Below the pieces are notes generated by a model. The model was not told the origin of the DNA. It ran no database searches and worked only from the letters and a program-made list of their open reading frames with translations. Both the position numbers and the translations under genes were made by a program. A stretch of DNA of 64,000 nt from Nitrospira defluvii (lineage in GTDB: Bacteria > Nitrospirota > Nitrospiria > Nitrospirales > Nitrospiraceae), in NCBI GenBank assembly GCA_000196815.1, contig FP929003.1:2689501-2753500 (forward strand), written 5' to 3'. How positions within the stretch are numbered: position 1 is the stretch's first letter; each line of letters begins with the position of its first letter. Positions 43,778-52,903 of this stretch are shown in pieces.

Positions 43778-44812
43778 ATGTCTGAAAACAATCACAGCAG
43801 CGCTCCGCTACCACCCCCACACGTCCAACTAATACAGATGGCCATGGCCCACTGGGTCTCCCGCATTGCCTACGTCGCCGCCAAACTGGGATTGGCCGAC
43901 CATCTCGCGAACGGGCCGAAGACCGCCGACAACCTCGCCGCGCCCACGGGAACCCATGCCCCCTCGCTTTATCGCCTGATGCGGGCACTCACGAACCTCA
44001 ACATCCTCACCGAGGACGCCACACACCGCTTTGCCTTAACGCCGCTCGGGGAAGCGCTCAAGACCGGCGCGCCGGGATCTGCGCGGCCTTCGATCTTGAC
44101 GCTGGCGAGCGACTGGATGTCGCGTGGCTGGGAGCAACTTCTCTATTCGGTGCAGACCGGGGGCTGTGGATTTGAGCAATCGCTGGGCATGCCCATCTTC
44201 GACTGGTTGGCCAAGCATCCCGAAGAGGCGTCGTTGTTCAGCGAAACCATGGTGGGTTTTCATGGAGCAGAACCAGCCGCGATAGCCGCCGCGTACGATT
44301 TTTCCGGCTTGTCGACCGTGATCGACGTGGGCGGGGCCACGGGACATCTCCTGACGACGATTCTGGCCGGCCATCCCGCATCACGCGGCATCCTCTACGA
44401 CCTGCCTCATGTGGTTCGCAACGCGCCGGCGTTGATTCAGGCTCGCGGCCTGGCGAACCGCGTGACGATCGAGTCCGGAAGTTTTTTTGACCGTGTGCCG
44501 AGCGGTGGCGATGCCTATCTGCTGTCGCACATCATCCACGATTGGACCGAACCCCAATGCCTTACCATCCTCGGCCACTGCCGCCGTGCGATGGCACCCG
44601 GTAACCGCTTGTTGATCATTGAGATGGTGCTGCCGTCCGGCAACGCTCCGCATCCGGGCAAGATGCTCGACATAATGATGCTTGTGGGCCCCGGCGGACA
44701 GGAACGGACTGAATCAGAGTACCGTACGCTGCTCGACAAAGCCGGATTCCGTCTCACCCGACTCGTGCCGACGGAAACAGCGGTGAGCGTCGTCGAAGCG
44801 GTGCTCGCGTAA
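43778..44812 (+). CDS. SAM-dependent O-methyltransferase (plant/ASMT-like family)
   Basis: The 344-residue protein has an N-terminal winged-helix dimerisation domain (AMAHWVSRIAYVAAKLGLAD, YRLMRALTNLNILTE). The catalytic domain has STVIDVGGATGHLLTTILAG as SAM motif I. The catalytic His is in LLSHIIHDWTEPQCLTILGH. These O-methyltransferases act on phenolic or other small hydroxyl compounds; the substrate is not given by the context. An intrinsic terminator follows. Confidence 0.9.
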   Translation: MSENNHSSAPLPPPHVQLIQMAMAHWVSRIAYVAAKLGLADHLANGPKTADNLAAPTGTHAPSLYRLMRALTNLNILTEDATHRFALTPLGEALKTGAPGSARPSILTLASDWMSRGWEQLLYSVQTGGCGFEQSLGMPIFDWLAKHPEEASLFSETMVGFHGAEPAAIAAAYDFSGLSTVIDVGGATGHLLTTILAGHPASRGILYDLPHVVRNAPALIQARGLANRVTIESGSFFDRVPSGGDAYLLSHIIHDWTEPQCLTILGHCRRAMAPGNRLLIIEMVLPSGNAPHPGKMLDIMMLVGPGGQERTESEYRTLLDKAGFRLTRLVPTETAVSVVEAVLA

Positions 44813-44828
44813 ATTGACACGTGACGTG

Positions 44829-44881
44829 AGCGGAGAGTACGGCGGCAGATAGAGTTGTTGCCGCACTCTCCGCTCTTTCCC
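44829..44881 (+). terminator. Strong hairpin terminator between convergent genes
   Basis: AGCGGAGAGT...CGGC pairs with GCCGCACTCTCCGCT (one mismatch), followed by CTTTCCCT. It lies between the O-methyltransferase stop and the convergent beta-propeller gene and may serve both. Confidence 0.65.
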
Positions 44882-44904
44882 TAATTAGGCAGTTCCCCCC
44901 AGGA

Positions 44905-46080
44905 TCACTCGATGATCCTGCTTGCCCGCAGGTCGCCTGGCTGATTCGGCAACAGCATGATGCAGTTGGGGTTGAACCCCTGCGCCTTCAGCGTGTCGAT
45001 GTTCCCCAGTACTGTATCCGCCTTCAGGTCGATCACCGTGATGGACCCATCGCTCATACCGTCCAGATTGAGGAAACTGTTTTGGACGAACAGGTAGCGC
45101 TCGTCAGGCGACAGCACGCTATGGTGTGCCCCGCCCGCGGCTGCAATGGTCTTGAGAAACTTCGGTTGCCTCGGATCGCTGTTGTCGTACAGATTGACGA
45201 AGCCGGGTTTAGCCGTCGTGACGAACAGTCGGTCCCCTTTGGCGTTATAGAGCATTTCGAGCGGCATGCCCTGCTGGCGGGGGCCAAAGTCATCGACCTG
45301 ATGGAACGAAAACGCTTTGCTCGCCGGGTCCCACACCCCGGCCCACAAGGTTCCTTCGAGCATATTGGTGATATGCACCACGGGAGGATTCGAATTGGGG
45401 CTGAACATGACTTCCACGGGAGCGGCTTTGGCCGGAGACGGTTTCGACGAAACCTTGTGCGTCGAGAGCACCTTGCCGCTGGCGGCCTCGAGCACCGTGA
45501 TCGAATCACCCGCATCGGACATATCCGGCTTGACGGTACTGGTCACGAGCAGGCGATCGATGCCGTTGTGAATCGCAATGCCGTGCGGATACTGAATCGT
45601 CGCCACAGACGGCTCCGCGGCGCTGACCGCTTTGATCGGCGTATCGAGGAGTGCGTCTCCCATAATGACGTTGTCCGAGCCCATGCAGGTGAGGTACCAG
45701 GTCCGGTTGTCCTCCGACACGGCGAGATCCTCCCCCATCTGACAATCCGGCACGTCGATCGCCTGAAGCCGATAGGGAAACATCCTGAGATTCACGACAT
45801 GCAGAATACTTTTCCCCAACGCCGTGATATAGGCTTTGCTCCGGTCGCGATTGAAGAAAATATGGTGCGCCACGAGATCGGGCGGCAGCGGAATCTCCAT
45901 CAGAATCTTCCCGAAATTCCCGGACTCGGGATCGATGTCCATAATCGCTATGCCTTCCCGTCTCACCGGCTGGTTCGGTTTGCTCTCATAATTGAGCAAA
46001 GCCAGAATTTCCGCCGAGGCAAGCGTGGAGCATGCAAGCAACAACCCCAGGGTCAACGTGAATAGTCTATATGGTTTCAT
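44905..46080 (-). CDS. Exported YVTN/lactonase-type beta-propeller protein
   Basis: The start is the ATG at 46080 (AGGAGGCT upstream), opening a signal peptide ending STLASA. The 391-residue product shows repeated blades: AYITALGKSILHVVNLR, YPHGIAIHNGIDRLLVTST, DRLFVTTAKPGFVNLYD and HHSVLSPDERYLFVQNS. This is the pattern of periplasmic beta-propellers of the YVTN type. A binding or lactonase-like role is possible but not shown. It is the third gene of the operon starting at 47336. Confidence 0.82.
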   Translation of the reverse strand: MKPYRLFTLTLGLLLACSTLASAEILALLNYESKPNQPVRREGIAIMDIDPESGNFGKILMEIPLPPDLVAHHIFFNRDRSKAYITALGKSILHVVNLRMFPYRLQAIDVPDCQMGEDLAVSEDNRTWYLTCMGSDNVIMGDALLDTPIKAVSAAEPSVATIQYPHGIAIHNGIDRLLVTSTVKPDMSDAGDSITVLEAASGKVLSTHKVSSKPSPAKAAPVEVMFSPNSNPPVVHITNMLEGTLWAGVWDPASKAFSFHQVDDFGPRQQGMPLEMLYNAKGDRLFVTTAKPGFVNLYDNSDPRQPKFLKTIAAAGGAHHSVLSPDERYLFVQNSFLNLDGMSDGSITVIDLKADTVLGNIDTLKAQGFNPNCIMLLPNQPGDLRASRIIE

Positions 46081-46131
46081 GGTAGCCTCCTTTTCGATTG
46101 TGGAGAGCGGACTCATTGCATCATTCCCTCT

Positions 46132-46482
46132 TTAGATCCCCTTCAGCGCATGGGTACCGTGCGTGATCGCCCCGCCCGCGCGCAAGGCCGCGGCCACCAG
46201 CACGGATTCGGCGATCTCCGCCTCCGACGCGCCATACTCCCTGGCCTTGCTCGTATGCAGTTCGATACAGTAGGGACATTGCGTCGTGAAGGCCACGGCC
46301 ATGGCCATCAACTCCTTGTACTTCACCGGAATCGCACCGGCCGCCAGCGCGGCTTTATCGAACGCCACGAACGCCTTCATCGCCTCGGGGGCGTGCGTCC
46401 CCAGATCTTTCATCTTCGCCAGATTCGCCAAGTCGTACAGGCCCGTCGTCTGATCCATCCCGGTTGTGGTTGCGTTTGTCAT
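46132..46482 (-). CDS. Carboxymuconolactone decarboxylase / AhpD-like protein
   Basis: The start is the ATG at 46482 (AAAGGAG upstream). The 116-residue product has the AhpD redox motif TQCPYCIELHTSKA (CxxC followed by H) and the proton-relay acid ELMAMAVAF. It likely reduces peroxides or protects against oxidants as a hexamer or trimer of helical hairpins. It lies between the methyltransferase and beta-propeller genes. Confidence 0.9.
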   Translation of the reverse strand: MTNATTTGMDQTTGLYDLANLAKMKDLGTHAPEAMKAFVAFDKAALAAGAIPVKYKELMAMAVAFTTQCPYCIELHTSKAREYGASEAEIAESVLVAAALRAGGAITHGTHALKGI

Positions 46483-46514
46483 GGTGAGTCTCCTTTGTTC
46501 GAACCATTCAGGTT

Positions 46515-47336
46515 TCACGCCCGAATGCCGATGACTTCCAGATATTCGCCATACACGGTCGTGCAATCCGCCCCTGCCTGATTGTGCGCAGTCCAGAGCG
46601 CTTCCAGATCCCGGCGCAAGTGCGCCTGCCCCTCTGCGTCGAGGGAGGCAAAAGCCCGGTTGGTCGGTCCATAGTAGAGGCGGAAGAACTCCACGACCTC
46701 CGCGGGCGGAAACGGATAGCTGAAGAGATACTGCCGCCTGGTCAGATTGAGTGTGGACAATCCCTGTCCAAGACGCTCTTGCACCGTGGCTTCATTCCCC
46801 CAGAGCACCGGCGACGGCATGCCCGACGGCCCGATGAATTTCGCGACGTTCTTGAACATTTGTCCGACGAACCCCTCCGCCGTCCAGTTGGCCATCCCGA
46901 TGGTTCCCCCTGGTGTACACACCCGCAACAATTCCTTCGCCACGAGATCAGGACGCGGGGCAAACATCGCGCCGATCAGACTCACGATGACGTCGAAACT
47001 GGCCGCTTCAAACGGCAGCGCTTCGGCATCGGCGACTTTGAATCGGGCGTTCACCCCTTCGGCACGAGCCCGCGCCTGCGCCCGCTCCACCCAATTGGCG
47101 GCGATGTCCACCCCCGTCACCTCCACCCCATCCTTGGCGGCCAGCAACGCGAGTTGGCCGGAGCCACATCCCACATCCAGCAGTCTGCTGCCCGGCGCAA
47201 TCTGAAGCCGCTCATAAAACTCCCGTGCGCCGCCTTCCATGTAGCGCGAAAATCGATCGTAGTCCCCTGCCGTCCAAATAGTATTGAGACGAGTCTTCAG
47301 ACCGTCCATTTCCGGTAGCACCGTGTTCGTCGTCAT
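46515..47336 (-). CDS. Class I SAM-dependent methyltransferase
   Basis: The 273-residue product has motif I LLDVGCGSGQLALLAAKDGV, motif II VTGVDIAANWVERAQAR, and DVIVSLIGAMFAPRPD. It resembles UbiE-like small-molecule methyltransferases. AGGAGG stands very close to the ATG at 47336. It heads the operon methyltransferase - AhpD-like - beta-propeller, which is divergent from an AraC-type regulator. Confidence 0.9.
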   Translation of the reverse strand: MTTNTVLPEMDGLKTRLNTIWTAGDYDRFSRYMEGGAREFYERLQIAPGSRLLDVGCGSGQLALLAAKDGVEVTGVDIAANWVERAQARARAEGVNARFKVADAEALPFEAASFDVIVSLIGAMFAPRPDLVAKELLRVCTPGGTIGMANWTAEGFVGQMFKNVAKFIGPSGMPSPVLWGNEATVQERLGQGLSTLNLTRRQYLFSYPFPPAEVVEFFRLYYGPTNRAFASLDAEGQAHLRRDLEALWTAHNQAGADCTTVYGEYLEVIGIRA

Positions 47337-47533
47337 GGCCTCCTCCTTCCTGTATGTGTCCTGCGTGTCGATTTCCGACGCCGCGTCCTGTCTGGTCGCA
47401 CTATAGGACAGAGGCTGGTTCGAGTCTTATCAGGGCGTCTGGTTCTCTTATCAGGAGCATGCTAAGCTGCAGGTCGTTTATCCGGGCGTCCGGCTGGCTT
47501 TGCTCAGCATCCGGCCTCGCCGAGGAAATTCCT

Positions 47534-48559
47534 ATGGACGTGTTGTCCGAAGTCCTCAAGGCCGTGAAACTCGACGGCGCCGTGTTCTTCCATGGTGAAT
47601 TTGCCTCGCCCTGGTGCGTTCGAGAGCCCGACGCCGGCACCATGGCGGCGTACCTGCCGACCCCATCCGGTCACATCATCATTTTCCATCTGCTGCTCGA
47701 AGGACAGGGCTATGTCCGCCTCGAGCATGAAGATCGCGCCGTGCCGCTCACGGCGGGCGACATCATCATCCTCACGCACGGGGATGTCCACTGTATGGGA
47801 AACGGCCCTCCCGTCCCACCGATGGACACGTCCGAACAACTGCGACAGATCCTCACCGAAGGACGCATGCTGTCTCAACTCGCCGGGGGCGGTGAAGTCA
47901 CGAAGTTGATCTGCGGGTATTTGACTTGCGACGCGCAACTCTGCCGCGTCGTCCTCGCCGGGCTGCCTGCCATGCTCAAGGTGAATATTCGGGATACCCC
48001 GTCGGGACAATGGCTGGAAAATACGCTCCGCTATTCCGTCGATCACGCGGAGGCCTCCGGCCCGGGAGGCGCGGCGGTCATCGCCAAGTTATCCGAAGCA
48101 TTGTTTGTGGAGACGTTGCGACGCTACATCGCGCAGTTGCCGCACACCCAGACCGGATGGTTGGCCGGAGTTCGCGATCCGTATGTGGGCAAAGCGCTGG
48201 CGCTCTTGCATCAACGGCCGGCTCAGCCATGGACCATCGCCACACTCGCTGGCGAGGTCGGGGTTTCCCGGTCCGTGCTAGCCGAACGATTCCAACATTT
48301 CCTCGCAGACACACCGATCGGCTACCTCACCCGCTGGCGGCTACACCTCGCCGCGCAGCTCCTCACCTCCACATCCAAGAGCGTGGCCGAAGTCGCCGGC
48401 GATATCGGCTATGAGTCCGAACCGTCTTTCAACCGCGCCTTCAAGCGCGAGTTCGGACTCCCGCCTGCCCACTTCCGCAGCCAGGCCAAAACACCCAAGC
48501 AGTCGTCAATTGGTCGTGAGTCTATGACCGCTGAGCTCGAGACCACCCGGGGCAAATAA
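47534..48559 (+). CDS. AraC-family transcriptional regulator with cupin sensor
   Basis: The start is set at the ATG at 47534 with GAGGAAA upstream; the frame is open further 5'. Of 341 residues, about 1-190 form a cupin-type sensor (AYLPTPSGHIIIFHLLLEG, RAVPLTAGDIIILTHGDVHC) and 225-320 an AraC double HTH (TIATLAGEVGVSRSVLAERF, SVAEVAGDIGYESEPSFNRA). It is divergent from the methyltransferase operon across about 200 bases, so that operon is its likely target. Confidence 0.9.
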   Translation: MDVLSEVLKAVKLDGAVFFHGEFASPWCVREPDAGTMAAYLPTPSGHIIIFHLLLEGQGYVRLEHEDRAVPLTAGDIIILTHGDVHCMGNGPPVPPMDTSEQLRQILTEGRMLSQLAGGGEVTKLICGYLTCDAQLCRVVLAGLPAMLKVNIRDTPSGQWLENTLRYSVDHAEASGPGGAAVIAKLSEALFVETLRRYIAQLPHTQTGWLAGVRDPYVGKALALLHQRPAQPWTIATLAGEVGVSRSVLAERFQHFLADTPIGYLTRWRLHLAAQLLTSTSKSVAEVAGDIGYESEPSFNRAFKREFGLPPAHFRSQAKTPKQSSIGRESMTAELETTRGK

Positions 48560-48779
48560 GCCATAGTCATCAGTCGTCCTTCACCTCATGCCTGTCTTCC
48601 CTGCCCAATTTCACACCGCTCAATGCAGTGTGAACGAGACCGGTACCACGGAGCGAAGAAGTCTGGGGCTTATGAAGATAAGTGGTATCGAAAAGGCGAG
48701 ATCGCGGGGATGGCTACCCTGGTGTGAGAAACCTCGCCGCCGACGCGGCGGGAAAAAAGATCCGACCGAGACCGATGAC

Positions 48780-49730
48780 CTAGCCCGCGTCGCCCGCACA
48801 GGCCCGCAGGCCGGCAATATCGCGCAAGGGTGGCGCGCCAAACGAGCGGCGGTATTCACGACTGAACTGCGAGGAGCTCTCGTAGCCGACCTGAAAGGCT
48901 GCGCTCGTAGCATCCAACCGCTCCGTGAGCATCAAGCGCCGCGCTTCGTTCAGCCGCAACCATTTCTGGTACTGCAGCGGACTCATGCTGGTCACCGATC
49001 GGAAATGATGGTGGAAAGTCGATGGACTCATGTTGGCCCGTCCCGCGAGGTCTTCAATGCGCACCGGCTCCATGAAATGCTGCTTCAACCACCCGATGGC
49101 CCGTGCGATCTGTTGGCTCTGACTTCCGGCGACCGCAAGCTGTCGCAGGAGCACCCCCTGCCCGCTCATCAGCAATCGATACAGAATTTCCCGTTGCACC
49201 ATCGGCGCCAGGATCGGAATATCCTGCGGTTCACCCAGCAACGCCACCAACCGTTGAAACGCCGCAAGCAACGGCACCGTGGCCTCACCGATGGCGATGC
49301 CGCGACTCGAGGGTTGTAGTCGTGCCGGAGGAAGACGGCTCTCGACCAGCAACTGAGAGAGCGCGCGGCGGTCCAGTTGCAGAAGCAGACTGAGATACGG
49401 CTTGTCCCGACTCGCCTTGGTCACCTGGACGATCGTGGGAAGATCCACGGACGTGATCAAGACATGCTGCCCATCATAGTCGTAGACCTCATCGCCGAGG
49501 ACGACACGCTTGACCCCTTGCGCGATGACACAGATACTCGGCTCATAGAGATGACTGACCGGCTGAGTCGGGGCCTCCCGCCGATACAGCGACAAACCCG
49601 GAATTGCTGTTGCGAGCTGACCGCCCTGTTCGGTCAATCGGGCAATATCGGTGGCAAGCGCAGTAAGCAGGCCTGCCTGGCCGAAGTGCTGCGATACCTC
49701 TGTTGTTCGATGCGTATTCTTGATGGTCAT
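48780..49730 (-). CDS. AraC-family transcriptional regulator (AraC_N type)
   Basis: The start is the ATG at 49730, which opens MTIKNTHRTTEVSQHFGQAG; a longer frame exists but is unlike the family. The 316-residue product has the N-terminal sensor YEPSICVIAQGVKRVVLGDE and VLITSVDLPTIVQVT, and the C-terminal HTH RIEDLAGRANMSPSTFHHHF and SAAFQVGYESSSQFSREYRR. It is divergent from the alpha/beta-hydrolase gene, which it likely controls. Confidence 0.9.
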   Translation of the reverse strand: MTIKNTHRTTEVSQHFGQAGLLTALATDIARLTEQGGQLATAIPGLSLYRREAPTQPVSHLYEPSICVIAQGVKRVVLGDEVYDYDGQHVLITSVDLPTIVQVTKASRDKPYLSLLLQLDRRALSQLLVESRLPPARLQPSSRGIAIGEATVPLLAAFQRLVALLGEPQDIPILAPMVQREILYRLLMSGQGVLLRQLAVAGSQSQQIARAIGWLKQHFMEPVRIEDLAGRANMSPSTFHHHFRSVTSMSPLQYQKWLRLNEARRLMLTERLDATSAAFQVGYESSSQFSREYRRSFGAPPLRDIAGLRACAGDAG

Positions 49731-49912
49731 GACGCTGAACCTACCAGAGACCAACAAACGGTACAAGCCAACTCCAGAGAGATCGGAGGATTGGGCAATA
49801 ATCGAGGAGGATCGCTCTACCAACCCAAGATCGATCAGGCGTACAACATCGTCAGGAACGAGACGCCGGTTCTTTCCGTCCACTCACACTCCATCCGACA
49901 AGAGGTGACAAC

Positions 49913-50884
49913 ATGAGCAGAATGCCCAAAGAGAGAATGGACAAGGCCTTGGCCCAACTGAAGACCATTTCCCGGGAGGATTACGCCAAAGTGAAGGGCT
50001 TGGCCGCGATCGTGAGGCCGCTGCGGAGCGTCTTATTCAAGACACCCGACGAATACGGCATGACCGGCTGGAAAGATCTCGTCATCCCCTCCGACGACGG
50101 CATTCCATTGGAAGCCTGGTATATCCCGGCCAAGGGCGGCGAGAGCAACAAGCTGATCATTTTCAACCACGCACTGCCGATGTGTCGCGCCGGATTTCCG
50201 GGCCATTTGGGGGAACCCTGGAGCCAGTACGACGCAGTCGAGATCGACTTTGTCATCCAGTACAAGCACCTGACCGATGCCGGCTATAACGTGCTCACCT
50301 ACGATATCCGCAACCACGGCAACAGCAGCGCCGCCAACGGCGGACTCAGCGGGATCGGCCAATGGGAATGGCGGGACTGCGTCGGGGTGAAACGGTATGT
50401 GGATCGACACCCCAGACTCGGCAAGATGACCGTCGGCCTCTACAGCCAGTGCATGGGCGGCAACTCGCAATACCACGCCATTCACCGCCACCCGGAGCTG
50501 TTCGACAACGTCCGCTGTATGGTGAGCCCCATGGTCGTCTCCATGGCGGCCATTTATGATGCCTTCTCCGAGTTGCAGGGCGTGAGGCAGTATCAGGAAC
50601 TCATCGATCTGGAACTGCTCAAGATGGGCGCGTTTGTGGCGGCAGAAATGACGCCGCATCTGTGGGCCGCCAGCGTCAAGATGCCCGTGCTGATGGTGCA
50701 AGTGCTCAAGGATGCCTGGACCAGAAATCCTGAAGATGCGCAGAAAACCTTTGATTTGCTCGGCAGCAAGGAGAAAGAACTCTTCTGGATCGAGAACACG
50801 ACCAGACGTTTCAAGGATGGCTACAATCACTTCGGCAGGCATCCGGAAACCGTGCTCGCCTTCTTCGCCAAGCATATGAAGTGA
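49913..50884 (+). CDS. Alpha/beta-hydrolase with cysteine at the nucleophile position
   Basis: The 323-residue product has the alpha/beta-hydrolase order of elements: DDGIPLEAWYIPAKG, HALPMCRAGFPGHLGEPWSQ, TYDIRNHGNSS, the nucleophile elbow VGLYSQCMGGNSQYHA with C180 in place of Ser, and a late MPVLMVQVLKDAW with an acid. Cysteine nucleophiles are seen in dienelactone-hydrolase relatives. A decayed paralogue lies at 41701-41873. It is divergent from an AraC regulator. Confidence 0.85.
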   Translation: MSRMPKERMDKALAQLKTISREDYAKVKGLAAIVRPLRSVLFKTPDEYGMTGWKDLVIPSDDGIPLEAWYIPAKGGESNKLIIFNHALPMCRAGFPGHLGEPWSQYDAVEIDFVIQYKHLTDAGYNVLTYDIRNHGNSSAANGGLSGIGQWEWRDCVGVKRYVDRHPRLGKMTVGLYSQCMGGNSQYHAIHRHPELFDNVRCMVSPMVVSMAAIYDAFSELQGVRQYQELIDLELLKMGAFVAAEMTPHLWAASVKMPVLMVQVLKDAWTRNPEDAQKTFDLLGSKEKELFWIENTTRRFKDGYNHFGRHPETVLAFFAKHMK

Positions 50885-50957
50885 GGCCGGGGATCCGACT
50901 CGCAGCCGCCGACCGGAACGGCGAACAGTCGGTGACACCTCAACAAGGATTCGTGGC

Positions 50958-50993
50958 GGCATCGAGGCCCAGGAGTTCCGGGGCCTCGATGCC
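50958..50993. terminator. Strong GC hairpin after the hydrolase gene
   Basis: GGCATCGAGGCCC and GGGCCTCGATGCC form a perfect 13-base stem around a 10-base loop. There is no T-run after it, so termination is likely but not certain. It starts 73 bases after the hydrolase stop. Confidence 0.5.
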
Positions 50994-51267
50994 CGAGTGA
51001 TTCAGCGGGTGACGTTCCGGCTCAGACTCTCGCCGGGAAGCGACATGGCCTGGACGGCGGTCGGCACGGTGCCCAGTCTGCTGCTACCCTCTTGGCGCTT
51101 GGGTGCTCGGCATGGCTGTGCGCTCTCCCCCTGCCGCGCGTTCAGCTTCTCCGTCCATCCTTGTGAAACATCCGCGCTGTGCTCTACAATGCCCCAGATA
51201 GAGACGATCGGCAGCTTCCTACAATTCAACCCATAATGGTATTCCTTTACAGGAAAGACTCTGATCC
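50994..51267. other. Intergenic stretch before the carbonic anhydrase gene
   Basis: No gene, RNA or repeat is recognised. A weak 75-codon minus-strand frame (51002-51229, TTG start, no ribosome-binding site) was not accepted. TTTACAGGAAAG near 51246 provides the ribosome-binding site of the next gene. Confidence 0.4.
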
Positions 51268-51954
51268 ATGTCTCACTATTTGAAACTCTCCCTCTGTCTG
51301 AACATCACCCTGCTGGGCTTCCTCCTCACCGGCTACGTCGGCCCCAGTGTCAAGACGACCTTCATGCCCGAAGTGGAGGCACCGGTGATCGGGAGCCACA
51401 CGAGAATCCACCCGCTCGGCATCGTCATCGGCTCGGTCACGCTTGGTGATCGAGTGTTCGTTGCGCCGGCCGCCTCGGTTCGTGGTGATGAAGGGCGGCA
51501 CATCCACATCGGCAACGATAGCAATGTGCAGGACGGAGTCGTGGTCCATGGCCTGGAGACGTTCGAGGGCGACCATGAACTCCCGGAGAACGAAGTCGTG
51601 GTGGACGAGAGGGCCTATTCGGTCTACATCGGAGATCGTGTGTCGCTGGCCCACCAATCCCAGGTCCACGGACCGGCCAGGGTCGGCAACGATACTTTCG
51701 TCGGGATGCAGGCGCTGGTCTTTCGCGCAGAGTTGGGGAACCGTGTCGTCGTCGAGCCGGGGGCCAAAATCATCGGCGTGAAGATCGCCTCAGGCCGCTA
51801 TGTTCCCGCACTGTCCGTCGTGACAACCCAAGACGTGGCCGATAGTCTGCCGCTCATTACAGATCGCTATCCGTACCGGAATCTCAACGAGGGCGTCGTT
51901 CGAGTCAATGTTCAACTCGCTGAGGCCCTCCAACCACAGGCCATCGCGCGATAG
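51268..51954 (+). CDS. Exported Cam-type gamma carbonic anhydrase
   Basis: The 228-residue product begins with a hydrophobic export or anchor segment (LKLSLCLNITLLGFLLTGYV) followed by a left-handed beta-helix. The zinc ligands are H94 (GVVVHGLE), H129 (SLAHQ) and H134 (SQVHG). Catalytic residues of the archaeal Cam enzyme match in register: R72 and D74 in VRGDEG, E75, N86, Q88 in SNVQDG, and E97. The acidic loop FEGDHELPENE, typical of Cam rather than CamH, is present. It would interconvert CO2 and bicarbonate outside the cytoplasm. Confidence 0.93.
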   Translation: MSHYLKLSLCLNITLLGFLLTGYVGPSVKTTFMPEVEAPVIGSHTRIHPLGIVIGSVTLGDRVFVAPAASVRGDEGRHIHIGNDSNVQDGVVVHGLETFEGDHELPENEVVVDERAYSVYIGDRVSLAHQSQVHGPARVGNDTFVGMQALVFRAELGNRVVVEPGAKIIGVKIASGRYVPALSVVTTQDVADSLPLITDRYPYRNLNEGVVRVNVQLAEALQPQAIAR

Positions 51955-51996
51955 GCAGCCAGAGGACAATGGATCGCATGAGGCGACCCTCCCATG

Positions 51997-52443
51997 CTAC
52001 CCGAGAATCTCCGCTTCGACGAGTTTCGCGAGAAGGATCAACGATTCCTGCCAGCCCACGTAACAGGATTCCAGAGGGAATACGTCAGGGAGCCCCTCCT
52101 GCACCACCGTCATCTCGGTCCCGCACGACACCTTCCTCAACGTGACCGTCACCTGGATCTCTCCGGGAAGATTCGGATCGTCGAATCTATCCGTATAGCG
52201 CACTCGTTCGTGCGGTACCAGTTCGAGGTACTTCCCACTGAATGAATGAGTCTGGCCGGTGGTGAAGTTGGTAAACGACATTTTGTACGTCCCGCCTACC
52301 TTGGCTTCCAGATGGTGCACTTTCCCGGTGAACCCGTTCGGCGGCAGCCACTTCGCTTTGGCATCCGCATCCAGGAATGCGCGGTACAGGCGTTCCGGTG
52401 TTGTCCGAAAGACGCGGTGAAGGCGGACGGTATTCTTGGACAT
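51997..52443 (-). CDS. SRPBCC/AHSA1-domain protein
   Basis: The 148-residue product has the Aha1-type START-like fold: TVRLHRVFRTTPERLYRAFL, DADAKAKWLPPNGFTGKVHH and VTVTLRKVSCGTEMTVVQEG. These small hydrophobic-ligand-binding proteins are often general stress proteins. It converges with the carbonic anhydrase gene. No partner is evident. Confidence 0.9.
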   Translation of the reverse strand: MSKNTVRLHRVFRTTPERLYRAFLDADAKAKWLPPNGFTGKVHHLEAKVGGTYKMSFTNFTTGQTHSFSGKYLELVPHERVRYTDRFDDPNLPGEIQVTVTLRKVSCGTEMTVVQEGLPDVFPLESCYVGWQESLILLAKLVEAEILG

Positions 52444-52541
52444 CTCTCACACTCCTTTCCTCTGAGCGCTTCATCAGCGCTCAGGCGAGCCCGCACCATA
52501 GACAATTTTCTAAGGATGCCGGATTGATACTCGAGTGTCTA

Positions 52542-52717
52542 GCCCGGATTATTCATGAATGCCGTCACGAGGCGTTTGAGACCGACGCCCGCCGGGGCTT
52601 CTCGCACGTAAGGCCGACGCAGGCGTACCGGCAGTCCGTCGAGAAGCCCGAACAAGAACAGCCCAGCCGGGCGAAAGGATCGGACGCCGTAGCAGGTATT
52701 CGTGAATAGTCCGGGCC
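52542..52717. repeat. Long nested inverted repeat, family C
   Basis: The outer arms GCCCGGATTATTCATGAATGCC (in two parts: 52542-52563) and GGTATTCGTGAATAGTCCGG (52695 onward, ending 52717) are inverted with few mismatches. Inner arms GGGCTTCTCG (52595-52604) and CGAGAAGCCC (52640-52649) pair perfectly. The rest of the 52444-52903 gap shows nothing recognisable. Confidence 0.75.
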
Positions 52718-52903
52718 AGGCGTCAAGCTCGTCATCGACGGTCGGCAGAACGAATGGCAGAAGCGTGACCGGTCTGTTAGAGTATGCGAGCGCGTCGGCT
52801 CCACTCGACCGACCGCTTCCGGGTTATCACATACACTGGCGGCGGCACTCACTGCTCGGGTTGACTGCCCGGCTGCATCAACCGCCCAGACAAGGATGGC
52901 AAC

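Noticed and set aside
48725-48760. Terminator for the AraC gene at 48780
   Set aside because: The CCGCCGACGCGGCGG hairpin is followed by an A-run on the plus strand, and on the minus strand the T-run precedes the stem.
51002-51229. 75-codon minus-strand frame before the carbonic anhydrase gene
   Set aside because: It has a TTG start, no ribosome-binding site and no recognised motif.
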